Shown here in pieces: positions 43,619 to 57,002 of a stretch of DNA of 64,000 nt (within the stretch, counting starts at the first letter, position 1; each line of letters opens with the position of its first letter). The translations under genes were made by a program, and so were the position numbers. Origin of the DNA: Linyphia triangularis (Eukaryota; Arthropoda; Arachnida; Araneae; Linyphiidae). Where the stretch lies: positions 94,408,002-94,472,001 of the forward strand of contig OZ021723.1 in assembly GCA_963978545.1 (NCBI GenBank), given 5' to 3'. Under the pieces are notes generated by a model that saw nothing but the letters and a program-made list of their open reading frames with translations, made no database searches and was not told where the DNA came from.

Positions 43619-45676
43619 TATTGCTTAATTTTGTAAATCAGGCTTTTCTTCTTCTTTTTTTTCTTCTAAATAACACTTCCATGGAACACAAGAAAACCTT
43701 CGTTACGCGGGTACAAAACTCGTAAGTTACGTTTTTATAAATTTGTAAGTAACAGTGCGTATTAATTATTTCATTAAAAAATATATATTTATTAATCTCA
43801 TTTCTACGTTCACCCAGAAGGTATAGTTCATGAACGCATTACCCCTTTAAGGCGGGTTCCCCAGTAGGCATATTTCCTTCATTACTTTTATGTTTCATTC
43901 AAAAAGCCACAAGTCAAGAAATCATATGACTATACAAAGAGATCATCGTCTCTAAATTATGAATGATACACACGAAATATTAATCAAGGAGTTATAATCG
44001 GGATGTCATTATCGGAAAGTCATAGTCAGAAAAGTCGTAGTGAGAAGCCAATGTAGAGAAATCATATTCAGGAAGTCTTAGGTCGGTAAAGTCACAAATC
44101 GTTTGTTATTTTTCCTTTCTAGCCGATGAAACAGCAAAGAATGCGTTTGGAAATAAAAGTTTGATGCGTTTTCACTTCCCGATGTGTTTTCGGTCATTGA
44201 TGACTGGGGTGGCAGCAGATTTAGGCTGGTTGGTGGCGATGCACCAGGCGATGAATAAAGCCACTTCATCTGGTCTTCCTTCCAGCATCCCGGCTTATGT
44301 GATCTATCTGACTGCAGTCCGCTCCGCAAATAACCTCAAGTTCTATCTCCTCTTGAACTGTTGCGAGTAATGGATGGTATTTGCGTTTTGTCACTCCTTC
44401 AAGTGGAAATTCCATTTTGTAAATCAATTCAAAACCACAGCGTTTTATACTAAAAATAGCAGTTATTTCAATAATTGTCAAATTATCAGTTTTTATTTGT
44501 TTGATCTGAATCAATGTTCTGTTAAAATTAACTATCATATTTCTCATTATTACGGCTTTGTTTGGAAATGTATTATTGAAAAGACATATAGAGACTTCTA
44601 GAAAGAATTGTTATTCCCCACCTATAATACTTCATCAATTAAATATACTATTTTTGCAAAAATCTGCCGTATAGGTACATTGCAATAGGTTTTCATTTCA
44701 TTCAGGGCACATTTTACTTCATATACAATAATTTCTTCGGGCTATTAGGCAAAAATTAAAGCAACAGTTGATAAAATTATCATATAAACTAACATGTTTC
44801 GAAGGGGAGGAATACTGGACCACTTCTTAAATAAACATGGAAAAACAAATGTATGATTATAAATTTAACACACGTATACCTGTACGGTATTCATTAGGTC
44901 AATTATGCTTATTATTTTACCAGGTTCTTTGTGAATGCTTAGATCAAACAATTGTACATTCATTTCATCAAGTACACAGTTGCACATATCATTTACTATT
45001 GGTAAAAGGTCCAGCAAAAAGTTGCGTCATCAACATTGACAATGAAAACATGACAACACATATTTGTACCCTAATATTGTAATTTCCCGATAAATTTGAA
45101 ATAGAAATTTGGGAAATCATGCCTGCTCTTCCCAATTTCTGATCGCATAGGGACCTTTAATTTGATATACGTATTGCACAAATCTTTATTATTTGTGTAT
45201 TAGATCCTAGATAAATCAAGTTTTAATAGAAATCTTTTATATGCTTTTATATTCAATTGCAATTATTTCATTGATTTTGAATTTAGACTGACTTATCGTA
45301 ATGTTTGATCACGGCCAAGAAAATTATCGATTCCCTGCCATTGACTAATTCTTTTTTTCAGATTTTTTTTTATGTATTCACTGCCGATGGCAATGAATTC
45401 TATCTGCCAAGTTTCATCTCAATTGGATTAACGCAAGTGAGTTAATTACCCCCCCTTCCCCGAAAGCGGCCTTTTTTTGATATTCCTCAAATCTTGATAG
45501 GCTCAAATTTTATGAATTTTTATGCCAGAAATAAAATTAAATAATAAAATTTGAATGGATAGCTTTTAAAAACTTAAAAAAATAAATTATAAAAAGTCAT
45601 TATTTAGTTTTCTTTTGAATTTAGTTATTGACTTTTTATTACTGCTTATATAATTTGCATAAAAACTTTTACGCAG
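43619..45676. other. Unassigned region
   Basis: A GC-richer patch at 44150-44400 keeps an open frame on the minus strand (93 and 83 codons in two frames) but shows no recognisable domain. A dispersed-repeat piece lies at 45381-45430. Confidence 0.4.
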
Positions 45677-45739
45677 GAGCTTACTGACCATAGGGTTGTC
45701 CGGTGCAATCACCGGGCCTGTCAGTGTTTATAAAAATGG
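45677..45739 (+). other. Exon-like 63-bp segment
   Basis: Preceded by TTTTACGCAG and followed by a strong donor GTAAGTA. It is GC-rich against AT-rich flanks and open in one forward frame (SLLTIGLSGAITGPVSVYKN). No family recognised; could be an exon of a gene spanning the right part of the window, or a repeat fragment. Confidence 0.3.
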
Positions 45740-47410
45740 GTAAGTATATATATTTTTTTCATTTCTTTTTTCTAAAATTAATATTTACCTTTCTAAATTT
45801 TCTTTTTAAAGGGCCCAAAACATTTAAATTCCAATAGCTACCTACCACCAGTTAATTATGGAAATTATTTATATAAATATTTCAATAATATATAAAAATA
45901 TATGAATTATTAATACTTAAAATATTCAAAATAATTATACAATTAACTACCGAAATTTCATTATCAAAAACTATTACATTAATGATTACATTGAAAATTT
46001 GGGGTGGAAAAAACTTAATAGCATCAAAACTACTTTTTGTCTTTGTACGCCCATTAAAAGAATTTGCTTTAACTAATACGCATTCATTAATTATTTTTGT
46101 AACATAAAACCAGTTTCGCTCCTTTTGTTTCAACCTGCCCCAATTCGCAATTTTAACTAAACAAGATTCTAAGAACCAGTAGTCATGCAAATGTGCTTTT
46201 CAAAACATTTGAGTATGAAGCCGTAGCTATGCATTATAAAAACTTTACAAATCAAAAACTTTTACTATAGTCTATACTTCACAAAATGCAATATCGTAAG
46301 AAGCTTCGAAAATGTACTCAGCCTTCTTAAAATCAAAATACACAGCTGTTGACAAAATCTTTTCTCTCGTACACATAACGCAGGTTTAACGTTTCTTTTA
46401 TGCCCTCTTTGAAATAAATCCCCTATGAATAAAATCATAGATGTTTAAATGTGGTTGTTTCAACCAAGCCCAAGTCTACCCTACTATCTCAGCAATTTTG
46501 AAGAAGAAGGCCTTCGGCATTTTTTCGGTATTTACTGTAAAGAAATGGAAGACAATGTGAAAATCATACAAAAGCATTGTTAAAATGTGAAAATTTATCA
46601 TATTTGATGATTTGCAACTGAGAAATTAGCCGTGTATTGATTACTAATCAAAACAATCCAACTTGTAGCCAACATATTGTAAATTTACCCCCACCCCGGC
46701 AATAAATTATACCCCCATTGCTTTCGCATTTGCGTTTATCTTCCATTCTTTAATAAATCCTCATAGATTCTCAACAGCCTTTTCTTTCATGCAAAGCACA
46801 TTTATTTCCTAAGAGTATTTCACTATCTGAAGAATATTTTGAGATCGCTCACTGGTACAGAGCTCCACTCCATTTTGAAGCCCCACCCCTTCCCCTCGTG
46901 GGAACAGCAGTAAAACCTGTAATTTATCACTTTTGGGAAGGCGCAAAACAATGGACATTTCACTTCGCTGTGGAATTTCGCCTGCATTCTCATTTTAAGG
47001 CGAAGGAAAATGAGAAATGTCGACCACGTGCTCGCCAACAGTTAGGAAGTAGAGACATTCATTCCAGTGTTTTACATTGTTGACTTTCAAGCACGTTTGC
47101 TTCGTAAACAGCAAGGGATATTAAAATGCGCCAGTAAGAAATTTATAGCTTCTTTTTAAAGCCGTTTTTCTGACAGTTGAATATTTTTAGTGGTCTTTGG
47201 ACAAATGTATTAGAATGTTGAATTCTGTTCTGAGTGTTTAGGTTTCATTTGTGCTACTTTCGTACAGTTTTACTTTCAACTGTCGTAGTTATATTTACAG
47301 ACTATCCTTCTAACTTATTTTAAAAGTGTAGTTAATAAACTTGTCAGAAATATAATTAAACTTGATAGGAATTCTTTTTAATGGTTTAAGCGCAATTTTT
47401 AATTATGTAA

Positions 47411-47805
47411 AGAGATACCAATGATAAAGTATACTGAAAATTTTCACACAACCGCGAGTTTTTACTGAACATTAATGAATCACATAATGCTACTATGTGA
47501 TAGTTTAGAATAATTGAAATCCAACTATGAGTTTTTTTTTTCTTCGTCACAATTAATTCGGACCTCCAGTCGGTCTAGACGTAAGTTTAAACGAAAGTTG
47601 GAAACATATGCCTATGATAACGTATATGGAAAATTTTCATTCAATCGCAAGTTCTTTCTGGCTATTGATGAGTCTGATAATGCTTCTATATAACTGTATA
47701 CAATTATTGAAACCCAACTCATCAGTTTTGTCTTTGTCACAATCAATTTGAACGTCCAGTCGGTCTAGACTTACTTTAAACGAGATAGGCGTAAATTCAA
47801 ACGAA
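47411..47805. repeat. Tandem duplication, unit about 190 bp
   Basis: The word CCAGTCGGTCTAGAC occurs at 47566 and 47756; ACGTATA or AGTATACTGAAAATTTTCA, CGC(A/G)AGTT and TGTCACAAT blocks recur in the same order. A third partial unit is cut by a SINE fragment. Confidence 0.8.
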
Positions 47806-47811
47806 AGTTGG

Positions 47812-47861
47812 TTGGTTGGATTTCTGGCACAAGGGCTTCACGTAGGCCATACTGCGCCGAT
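47812..47861 (-). mobile_element. Very short SINE 3' fragment with TSD
   Basis: + strand TTGGTTGGATTTCTGGCACA to GGCCATACTGCGCCG. Direct repeat AAAC(G/A)AAAGTTGG at 47799-47811 and 47862-47874. Minus orientation, same 3' domain as 4066-4128. Confidence 0.8.
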
Positions 47862-48168
47862 AAACAAAAGTTGGAAACATTGAAAATCAGGCTCTTATCT
47901 TACCAAATGACCCCTATTTGTCGAGCTAAATAGTTGAGTTTTGATATGTTTTACAAGACTGTCTTTACTTAGCGACATTTTGATTGCTGATCAATACAAT
48001 CAAACACATGCTTCTGATAGGCTCTGTGATCACGGCAATCAGCTCAGTCATCAGAAGTTATCAACGAGATGGATATGTACTGCATAGTGCCGGACGCATC
48101 AAACAAATACAAAATTAGAGAAATGTGCTAAGAGTTCTGGAGACAAACAAACATTACATACACTGGAA

Positions 48169-48456
48169 ATTGAAATGTCTTAAAATAAGACACAGAAGTG
48201 GCACTGGATTCAGACACCTAATGGAGTCTTAAGATACGAGTATTTTTAGTGCTTGTGTAAATTACCGAGGGATGCGAAACATAGTAAACAAAGAGTAATA
48301 TTAGCACGGTTTATATCACACTGGTACAGATTTCAAGCCTGTTAGTTCTTAAAATGCCTCCAATATCAAACATCGGAAATGCTTAAGAAATTAAGACTCC
48401 ATTTGGCGTCAAAAACCAGCTGCACTTTTGTGCCTTATTTGAAAACATTTCAATTT
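48169..48456. mobile_element. Foldback MITE, copy 1
   Basis: Arms 48169-48233 and 48390-48456 are inverted: TTGAAATGTCTTAAAATAAG and its partner TTATTTGAAAACATTTCAA, plus GGAGTCTTAA/TTAAGACTCC. Related to 54886-55150. Confidence 0.75.
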
Positions 48457-49205
48457 GCAGTTTTGGGTTGGAGTGAAAAATAAATCTGCACATGAAGTTC
48501 TAATCTTGGATACTGTGCTTCGTGATTTGCGAAACACTTCCATTTTCTTGGTTACTGAATTCCTTCTTCCAATAATTGGACTGAGGTGGTATTCCTTCAG
48601 CTCTGATATTATTCACACACAAATGGAATAAATATTTGACAGACAAGGGACCCATGGTAGAAGATGAACTGTCAAACACTCCGCCTTATATTTACCTATG
48701 TCCATTATTCTGGGTTTATCTTAGTGTTTATTTGATACGCTCTACAATGATTCTGATTCATCGATAGAGTAAAATCAAATTACGAATAAGTCGACAGAGA
48801 AACATTTTATTTTTCCCCACACAAAAAGGCTACCCATTAATTGGTTATATTTATGTGCTTGTCTACTAAATCCAAGCCATGTACAGTTAGGCACTTTTTA
48901 GCGGAACTACCTTGACGAAAAGAAATAAGAATGTTTTGTGACAATTAGCATGCTCTAAAGTTATCGTAACGCTCCTAGATAGATGTGTTGAAATATTCAC
49001 CAGGATTAGTGGAAACTAATCAAATGTCCAAAAAAAGTTATATAAATTAAAATATACATTATATAAAATACATTATACTTTTTATCTAAATCACTAGATA
49101 CTTATAAATTATTGGTAATTGTCTTTTACAAGGAAGACAAACTACATTTAGTAGAAGACTGCATGTTACTAGAAGTACAGTAAAGAAAGATTTCGAGTTC
49201 TTTAA

Positions 49206-49888
49206 GGGGACGTGGGACACTGAAACTACACAAATATTACCAAAAATACCATTTTTGTTTTAGTTCTATAAAAACTGCTGATGTCACAAGCTTTAATTTC
49301 GCGTTTGATTTTTTGAAATCCGATGATTTTTAGTGGTAAAATCTTTATTTTAATTAACTATTTTAACTTATTGCACACTTGTTGGCAAAAGTGTGCTTTT
49401 TTCACATTTTATGCATTTTCGAAAAGCTCTTTGCGATTAATTTTTTGATAAATCCACTTAACCTTTTTAAAGAAATAATTTTAATGCACTATAAAGATAT
49501 ACACACATGCTTTTTATGTCTCATAATTTTTTTCTATTTTTTTTTTTTTTTCCATTCTTGGAATTTTAAATATGTGCATTTTTTAATGACAAATCACTAG
49601 CGCCATGTTCCAAATTTTATTTATGTTCAACTATAGCACCTAAAGATAAAAGCATGTGTGAAAATGTTTATATTATATTGATAAACAATTTCAAATTTTT
49701 CTTTCATGTTCGTTAAAATATTGCGTCGCGAGGAGCATTTTGAAAAAAGTTAAAATTTTTTCTTATTTTAATGCATTTTTCTCGATAATTTGCTATCTAT
49801 TTTATATTTTCTGATCAAATTTTGTTATTGTCTTATAAGTCATATCTTCTATGTTTGCGCTTTTTTTTATTTAATTCTAAGCAAAACT
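49206..49888. mobile_element. piggyBac-like MITE, right end lost
   Basis: Begins after TTAA (49202-49205) with GGGGACGTGGGACACTG and then follows the 56295-56998 element closely (CTGATGTCAC, AGTGGTAAAATCTTTATT, GCGTCGCGAGGAGCATTTTG) until TTCTAAGCAAAACT, where similarity stops before the right terminal repeat. Confidence 0.85.
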
Positions 49889-50999
49889 AAAGAATTTAAG
49901 TTCAAATTTTTTTTTAAGTTCTTTGTTTCCTGTACATTTTTTGTACAGCTAAATGACTAAATGTATGGAATAGCTTTTGATGTAGAGATTAATTTCATTA
50001 TATTTGTTTGTTAAGAAAAATGTTTAACCTATTGATGGCTTATATTTTTGAAAGCTTCATTTAAACCAAATAATTCAAATTACCTACGAATAGTTTAATG
50101 CGCACCCAATCCTGCTTAGTTCTTGATTAATTAAATGTATTTCAAATTCAAAACTACTTTTAAGAGAATGTTTTATCTTCTTAATGATATATAAAAGAAA
50201 TTAAATCATATAAAAGGTTAATTTATTAATTTATATAAAAGGAACTTAACAATTTGAAAATATATGAGCACCATCATGTTTATTATTTAAATGCATTTAA
50301 CTTACAAATAACTTAAATTGTATTAAATATCTTTATTTTTGCAAAAATTTGGTTTATTTGCTATTAAAATTATCCCAGAACTGATATTTACTGTATACTA
50401 CAATGGAAAATGTATTTGTTCGCAAATATTTAATTAATTAAAGATGAATATTGATTTATACCGAACATCAAAAATAGCGAGTCTTTTGTCTTTAAAATGA
50501 GATATTTAGGTCCTTTAAAATATCCATATTTGGAAAATTTTATTTACATCTATACACATAAAGCTATTTACTTTCATATACAGAAAATTTGTGTACCATT
50601 AACAATGCAGTATAATCATATTCATTGTTTTACATTAAATAAATCGGAATCTTGAAATTCCATAAGAAATATTCTAGAAATAAGGGGACATTTTAAAATT
50701 CTTTATATTAATTTCAATTTTGTGTGTGTGTGGGGAGAAGGGGGGGGGGGTTGGCTGTGTATGTCAATGGCGGACAAATCTGTGGAGGTCTAATTAACAC
50801 CCTTGTCGTCATCCAATCGGGTTGAAACTTGGTAGATAGATTCGATGTCAATGACAATACATTCTATCAAATTTTAGGGTTATAACTGTCATCGCTTTTA
50901 CGGAATACTAATAAACCAACTTGCCGTTATCCAATCGCGCTAAAATAGTATTTTAACGACAATTGAAGAAACTCTGCCAAATGCCAAATTTTTTTTAAA
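49889..50999. other. AT-rich region with dispersed-repeat piece
   Basis: 50760-50965 has GGAGGTCTAAT, TCGTCATCCAATCGGGTTGA and ACTTGCCGTTATCCAATCG, two inverted or diverged copies of the dispersed repeat noted at 31770. A G run lies at 50741-50750. Confidence 0.55.
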
Positions 51000-51449
<450 letters not shown>

Positions 51450-53431
51450 TTGTTTTAATCAGAACTAAAATAATATATCTTGATGTGAGTGCATAAATTC
51501 ACGTTCATTTTTAATAACTAAATTTTGAAACTTAGTTTGCAGCACATTTTGCTGATAGAAATGTTTTTGATATTTAAAATTATATGAAAACACCAAACAT
51601 AACGCTGTTTACCGAATATAAAAATTGGCAATGCATATAAAGGATTCACACAAAAAACTTTGTTTTTATGAATTATATTATTAACAGATATATTTTTAAC
51701 TTCCTTAACTTTCTAATTTTGGATATTTCTGTCTTGAATCATACCATTTCATATTTACAAGAAATACGTAAACATAAATATTTATTATAGAAATAAATTT
51801 TAAATCATCATAATACATTCTAAGAACGAAACATTCCTATCGAAATGCATTCAGATCCACACCAGCATGAAATTAGTATTTTATTCCGAACTAAATAAAT
51901 ATTCGATTCGTGTGCGTGGCGAAAGTTTTGTGAGATGCCGCCATTTTGTTTAAATATATGCTGATGACGGTTTGAAAGGTTGGAGTATTTTCGGGATTTT
52001 TCATTTCATCAATTTTTTTTTTTTTTCACACAAAAAAGAATGAAAAAATATGGCGGTTCCATTTCCAGTTCCATAAATCAGGGTTATGTTTATCGATGCC
52101 GAAATTCCTCCTTTGGTCGTCTCCGTCGAACACTGAAAGGGAATATTCGAATTCTTTGTTCTTTTTAACTCTGTCTCGGGCCTTGAGTTCTTTCCGGTTT
52201 CATTAGCATTGGAATCGAAGAGATGAAAGAGATATTCTAGAAGGTTCTGCTTAGATTGGAACACGCGTCTGATATTCGGAATAAGGCTTGTTGTAGGTAC
52301 AAGTTCTAGGTTTTGCCTGATCGAAGATGTTATGTGTTAGTTTCTGGGAGAGTATTGGCAACACCAATTTTAAATCAGTTTCTATGACGTGAAATTTTGA
52401 CGTAAAGTTGTGACTTTGTGGTCTAGATACAAAGAACAATTCTTTAGTAACGATGTATGTAAAAAAAATATGTATTTTAGAAAATAAAGCAAATTGCTAC
52501 ACATTTCAGAAAAAAAAAACCCCTATTGTCTGACTATTGTTTGTTTTTTTCTTATATTTTGTCATAAAAGGGTTTGAACAGATCAGTCAGTATTTTTTTT
52601 AATAACAAAAAAATACAAAAAGAACAACAAATTAAATTTTCACTCACAGAGCCCAAATAAATGGATTTTAGGTAGTGATGTAAAAATAAAAATTCTAGAT
52701 AATCAACTAAACATGTATATGATATATTGTTAGTTAATTCTGATAAATTGTTTGCTCCAAAAACTTAAGAAGGTTTGATTTAAATTGTAACTGACTTCCG
52801 TTTCTCTTGTGGTATAACAAGCATGTAAATTGTGGACGTATTTATTCACAGAAATTTTCCCCTGATAGGGATAAAGAAATACGATTACTAAAACCTCTGC
52901 CAATATTAAGTGTTATGTATTAAAAATTATGTCGCCAAGTTGACAATTTCGGCGAAAAATATTACGAACAAATTTGACGCGAATATCTAAATTATAATAC
53001 GATGTCTTTATTTACGGCCAATTTGCTTACTTTCACCTAAGTTCATTTGGACGAACTTCTTAGGTTGAATTTTAAAGCTCAACAGGTAAAGACTATGCAA
53101 TATTTCTAAACTTTTTGATATCAGATACACATCCTTAGCCTGCATAGTTCGGGCTTAAGGAATTTCAAATTGACTTCCTATTGAATTCGGTATGAATTCA
53201 GATTTGGTTTTATTTTGTATCCCGCTTTTTGATGTAATATTTTACTTCATGAAATCCTTGTAATTGATGATATCATACCTTTTTTTTTTACATCCGTCTT
53301 GTCTTATTAACAAACAATATGCAAATACAATGCCTGCTTCTTAAATGTTTTAAAGTTTGTATTGCTTTCTTACAATTATGATTCATTCTAAGTTTTACTT
53401 TGATGTAATGTACTGCAATACCTATCCTGCG
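51450..53431. other. AT-rich region with a high-complexity island at about 51.9-52.4 kb
   Basis: 51,900-52,440 includes GCCGCCATTTTG and ATATGGCGG motifs and stays free of simple repeats. No coding assignment; candidate non-coding element. Confidence 0.4.
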
Positions 53432-54432
53432 TTTCCATTGCAGTGAATAAGTGAAATTTCACATTAGCACCATTTTCCAAAGTGAAATTGCATTACTCTT
53501 TGGCTCTTGAAGCCACTTCTTGATCTTCACCTGTAAAAAAAAAAAAAAATATTATTTGAAATAAGCGATTGGAAAGGACTTTAAAGTAAAATCGAAGAGC
53601 CTATTATTCCATTGAAGTGAAGAAGTAACATTCTCATTGGCGCCATTTTCCAAAGATAAATTGCATTGCTCTTTGGCTCTTGAAGTCACTTCTTGATCTT
53701 CTCCTGAAAAGAAAAAATATTATTTGAAATAAGAGATTGGAAAGGGCTTTAAATTAAAACCGAATAGCCTATTATTCCATTGAAGGGAAGAAGTGAAATT
53801 TTTCATTGGCGCCATTTTCCAAAGTGAAATTGCATTGCTCTGTGGCTTCTAGAAGTCACTTCTTGATCTTCACCGGTAAAGGAAAAATATTCTTCCAAAT
53901 AAGCGATTGGAAAGGGCTTTTAAGTAAAATCGAAGAGTGAATAAGTGAAATTTCACATTAGCAACATTTTACAAAGATAAATTGCATTGCTCTTTGGCTC
54001 TTGAAGTCACTTCTTGATCTTCATCTGTAAAGAAAAAATATTATTTGAAATAAGCGATTGGAAAGGGCTTGAAAGTAAAACCGAAGAGCCTATTATTCCA
54101 TTGAAGTGAAGAAGTGACATTCTCATTTGCACCATTTTTCAAAGAGAAATTGCATTGATCTGTGGCTTCTAAGAGTCACTTCTTGATCTTCACCTGTAAA
54201 GAAAAAATATTATTCGAAATAAGCGATTGGAAAGAGCTTTAAAGTAAAACAGAAGAGCGTATTATTCCATTGAAGGGAAGAACTGACATTTCTCATTGGC
54301 GCCATTTTCCAAAGAGAAATTGCATTGCTCTGTGACTTTTAGAAGTCACTTCTTGATCTTCACCTGAAAAGAAAATATATTACTCGAAGTAAGTGATTAG
54401 AAAGAGTATTAAAGTACAACCGAAGAGCCTAT
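53432..54432. repeat. 170-bp tandem array, 6 copies
   Basis: TGATCTTCACCTG-like words at 53521, 53694, 53864, 54015, 54184 and 54354 give spacings of 173, 170, 151, 169 and 170. The fourth unit lacks about 19 bp (GCCTATTATTCCATTGAAG). Units share GGCGCCATTTTCCAAAG and AAATTGCATTGCTCT. Confidence 0.96.
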
Positions 54433-54885
54433 TTGATAAACATGTCAAATGATCCCCACAACCATCAAGTGGGCGGAAATGAATTCATTTAAAAGTTGAA
54501 TTAGTGAATTTCAGAAAATCAGTTTTAATGTTATTGCGATGCTTTTTGTTTGTCCATTCGCTTAATCGCTGTTCTTCCTGGAAAGTTGAAAATAAATATT
54601 GTTGCTGTTTGACTTGGCCATAAAATGTTTTTTCTGTACATCGAGATATTCTTATACAAGGAACGATACGCTATATGCATATGCGCTATTTTCTTAATAT
54701 TGATTAATTTATTGAATATTCATAAAAAAAAGGATCAATTTAATTTTTTGAACAATTCGAACATAAAAAATATTTATAGAAATACTAATTTTTTGACAGC
54801 AAAACAATATGACATAAAATTATTATTCGTTTCAGTACATGCTTTTTGTTATCAAAGGTACATAACAATTTATTTATACTCTGTA

Positions 54886-55150
54886 AATTGAACTGTCTGA
54901 AAATAAGACACAGCAGTGGGACTGGATTCAGGCGCCAAATTAAGTCTTAATTTGTAAGGCATTTGTGATGTTTAATATTTGTGGCATTTTCAGACAATAG
55001 AAATGTCTGAAAGGGTTGGGTATGGGCATCCTTACCCACACTGGTAAAGATTTTTAAACAGTTAGGTTTGAAATATTTACCAGTGTTATATGTACTATGA
55101 TTATACTACTCTTTGTTGACTATTTAATTCCCTTGGTAATTTAACTCTAA
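54886..55150. mobile_element. Foldback MITE, copy 2 (diverged)
   Basis: Starts TTGAACTGTCTGAAAATAAG and shares ACACAGCAGTGGGACTGGAT with copy 1; the inner part (ACACTGGTAAA, AACAAAGAGTA) is inverted relative to copy 1. Confidence 0.65.
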
Positions 55151-55659
55151 ACCGGGAGCAAAATTGAACCCGACGAGTTCGGGCGCAATATGCTTGACAG
55201 GTGCATAAAAAAGAATCGCAAATTTATAATCATTATTTTTAATTTTAGTATTCTAAAAGTAATGAATGATTACTATAGGAATATTTAAAGAAAAAATATG
55301 AAATTTGTTTAAAAAAAGAACACATTTTATGTTTAGAAAACATTACAAGAAATTTTCAGCTTTAAATTAAAGTGTCTTATTATCAGGGTAACAAAGACAA
55401 TTTTTTTTTTTTTTTTAAATTTATACATTGTAGTGCATAGTTCAGAAGCCGATATTCATTCTGAAAATCAAAATGCAGTTGATTGATAGAAGAAAAAGTT
55501 TGTTCTCTTTTTGACAAGTTATGACATATCTGGCAATCGGATTTTAATTCAACTCATTCCAAGTTGATTTTTGATCAGTTTCGGCCATTTTTGCAGACCA
55601 GTGGATTCGTAATCTACTCACTTTTCTTCAATTTCTATAAAAAAAATTCAGAATGATGT

Positions 55660-55810
55660 TCGATGGGGTCCAAAAATTGCATTCGCCTCTCGGACTATAT
55701 GAGAGGCAGATTCCTACCTCTCTATGAGAGGAAGGGGGAAACGAAAGCGTCAGTGCTGTGCCTGTCAGGCCGTTGCGCCCGACGGAGGGGCATAAAAATA
55801 AGTCGTTTAA
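55660..55810. other. GC-rich island with two short hairpins
   Basis: GCCTCTCGGACTATATGAGA plus GGC at 55685-55707 and CCTCTCTATGAGAGG at 55717-55731 each fold back on themselves. Followed by GCCGTTGCGCCCGACGG. Function unknown; the 66-codon open frame here is not recognisable. Confidence 0.45.
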
Positions 55811-56294
55811 AATGTCAATTCTTTTTTGATATAGTTGTTGCCATAAATATTTACAACAAGTAAAAGAACTGCTTCATTTCTAATAATCCTTATCATTTAG
55901 CATCCATCATGCACTTAGTAAGGACACTTAGTTCACTAGGTGATTCACTAGCAGTATCACATAATTTTAAAACCAATTGAAATTTCACCACTCTTCTAAC
56001 ATTTTATAGAAAGATATTAAACACTTTTATAACAAAAACTGTCTTTTAAAAATTCAATTTATTTTGTATATTGAGTTATTTAAAATGCAAAGTCGGAGAT
56101 TGATAGTATGATGGCAAAAAATTCTCTAAATTTAATAGCTGTTTCATTTTAATCATCTATGATTTATTTTTAAAATACACCCAAAATAATCTACAAATAT
56201 CATTTGTAACTATGCATCCTGTATAATTCCTATGAAATTCCTTTCAAATTATTATACGTTTTACAAAATGACCATTTTACTTTCTAATGTTTAA

Positions 56295-56998
56295 GTGGAC
56301 ATGGGATACTGAAATGACCAAAAATTATGTTTTTTGTTTTCGTTCTATAAAAATTGCTGATGTCACTAGCTTTAGTTTCAATTCGAAATCCGATAATTTT
56401 AAGTGGTAAAATCTTTATTATCAAACTAACTATTTTAACGTATCTTGCACTAGTTGGCAAAAGTTAAAAATGCATTTTTTCATCTTCGCTTTTTAACATT
56501 TTACGTATGTTCGAAAAGCACCTTGCGATTCCTTTTTTGATAAATCAACCTAATTTTTTGTATAAATAATTTTTAATGTACTATATGGAAATTCACGCAT
56601 GCTTTATTATGTCACATAATTTTTCTATTTTTTTTTTATGTTTGATAATTTGAAATATGTGAATTTTTTAACAAAAACTCACTAGCGCCAAGTTTGAAAA
56701 TTTATTCCTGTTCAACTATAGTACCTAAAGATAAAAGCATGAGTGAAGATGTTTATAATATATTGATAAACAACTTCAAATTTGTCTTTTATGTTCGTTA
56801 AAATGTTGTGTCGCGAGGAGCATTTTGAAAAAAGTTCAAATTTCTTATTATTTTAATGCATTCTTCTTAATAATTTACTATTTATTTTATATTATCTCCT
56901 CAAATTTTGTTGTTGTGATATAAATCACATATTGTATGTTTATGCCAAATTTTATTTAATTCTAAGCAAAACTGTCCTCAAAAGTGTCCCATGTCCCC
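56295..56998. mobile_element. piggyBac-like MITE, intact, TTAA target
   Basis: 704 bp, left end GTGGACATGGGATACT, right end AGTGTCCCATGTCCCC, flanked by TTAA at 56291-56294 and 56999-57002. TTAA duplication is the hallmark of the piggyBac superfamily. No transposase coding. Confidence 0.88.
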
Positions 56999-57002
56999 TT
57001 AA

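Noticed and set aside
44078..44547. Minus-strand open frames near a GC-richer patch, possibly exons
   Set aside because: No recognisable domain and no convincing acceptor-donor pairs; kept only as an unassigned region.
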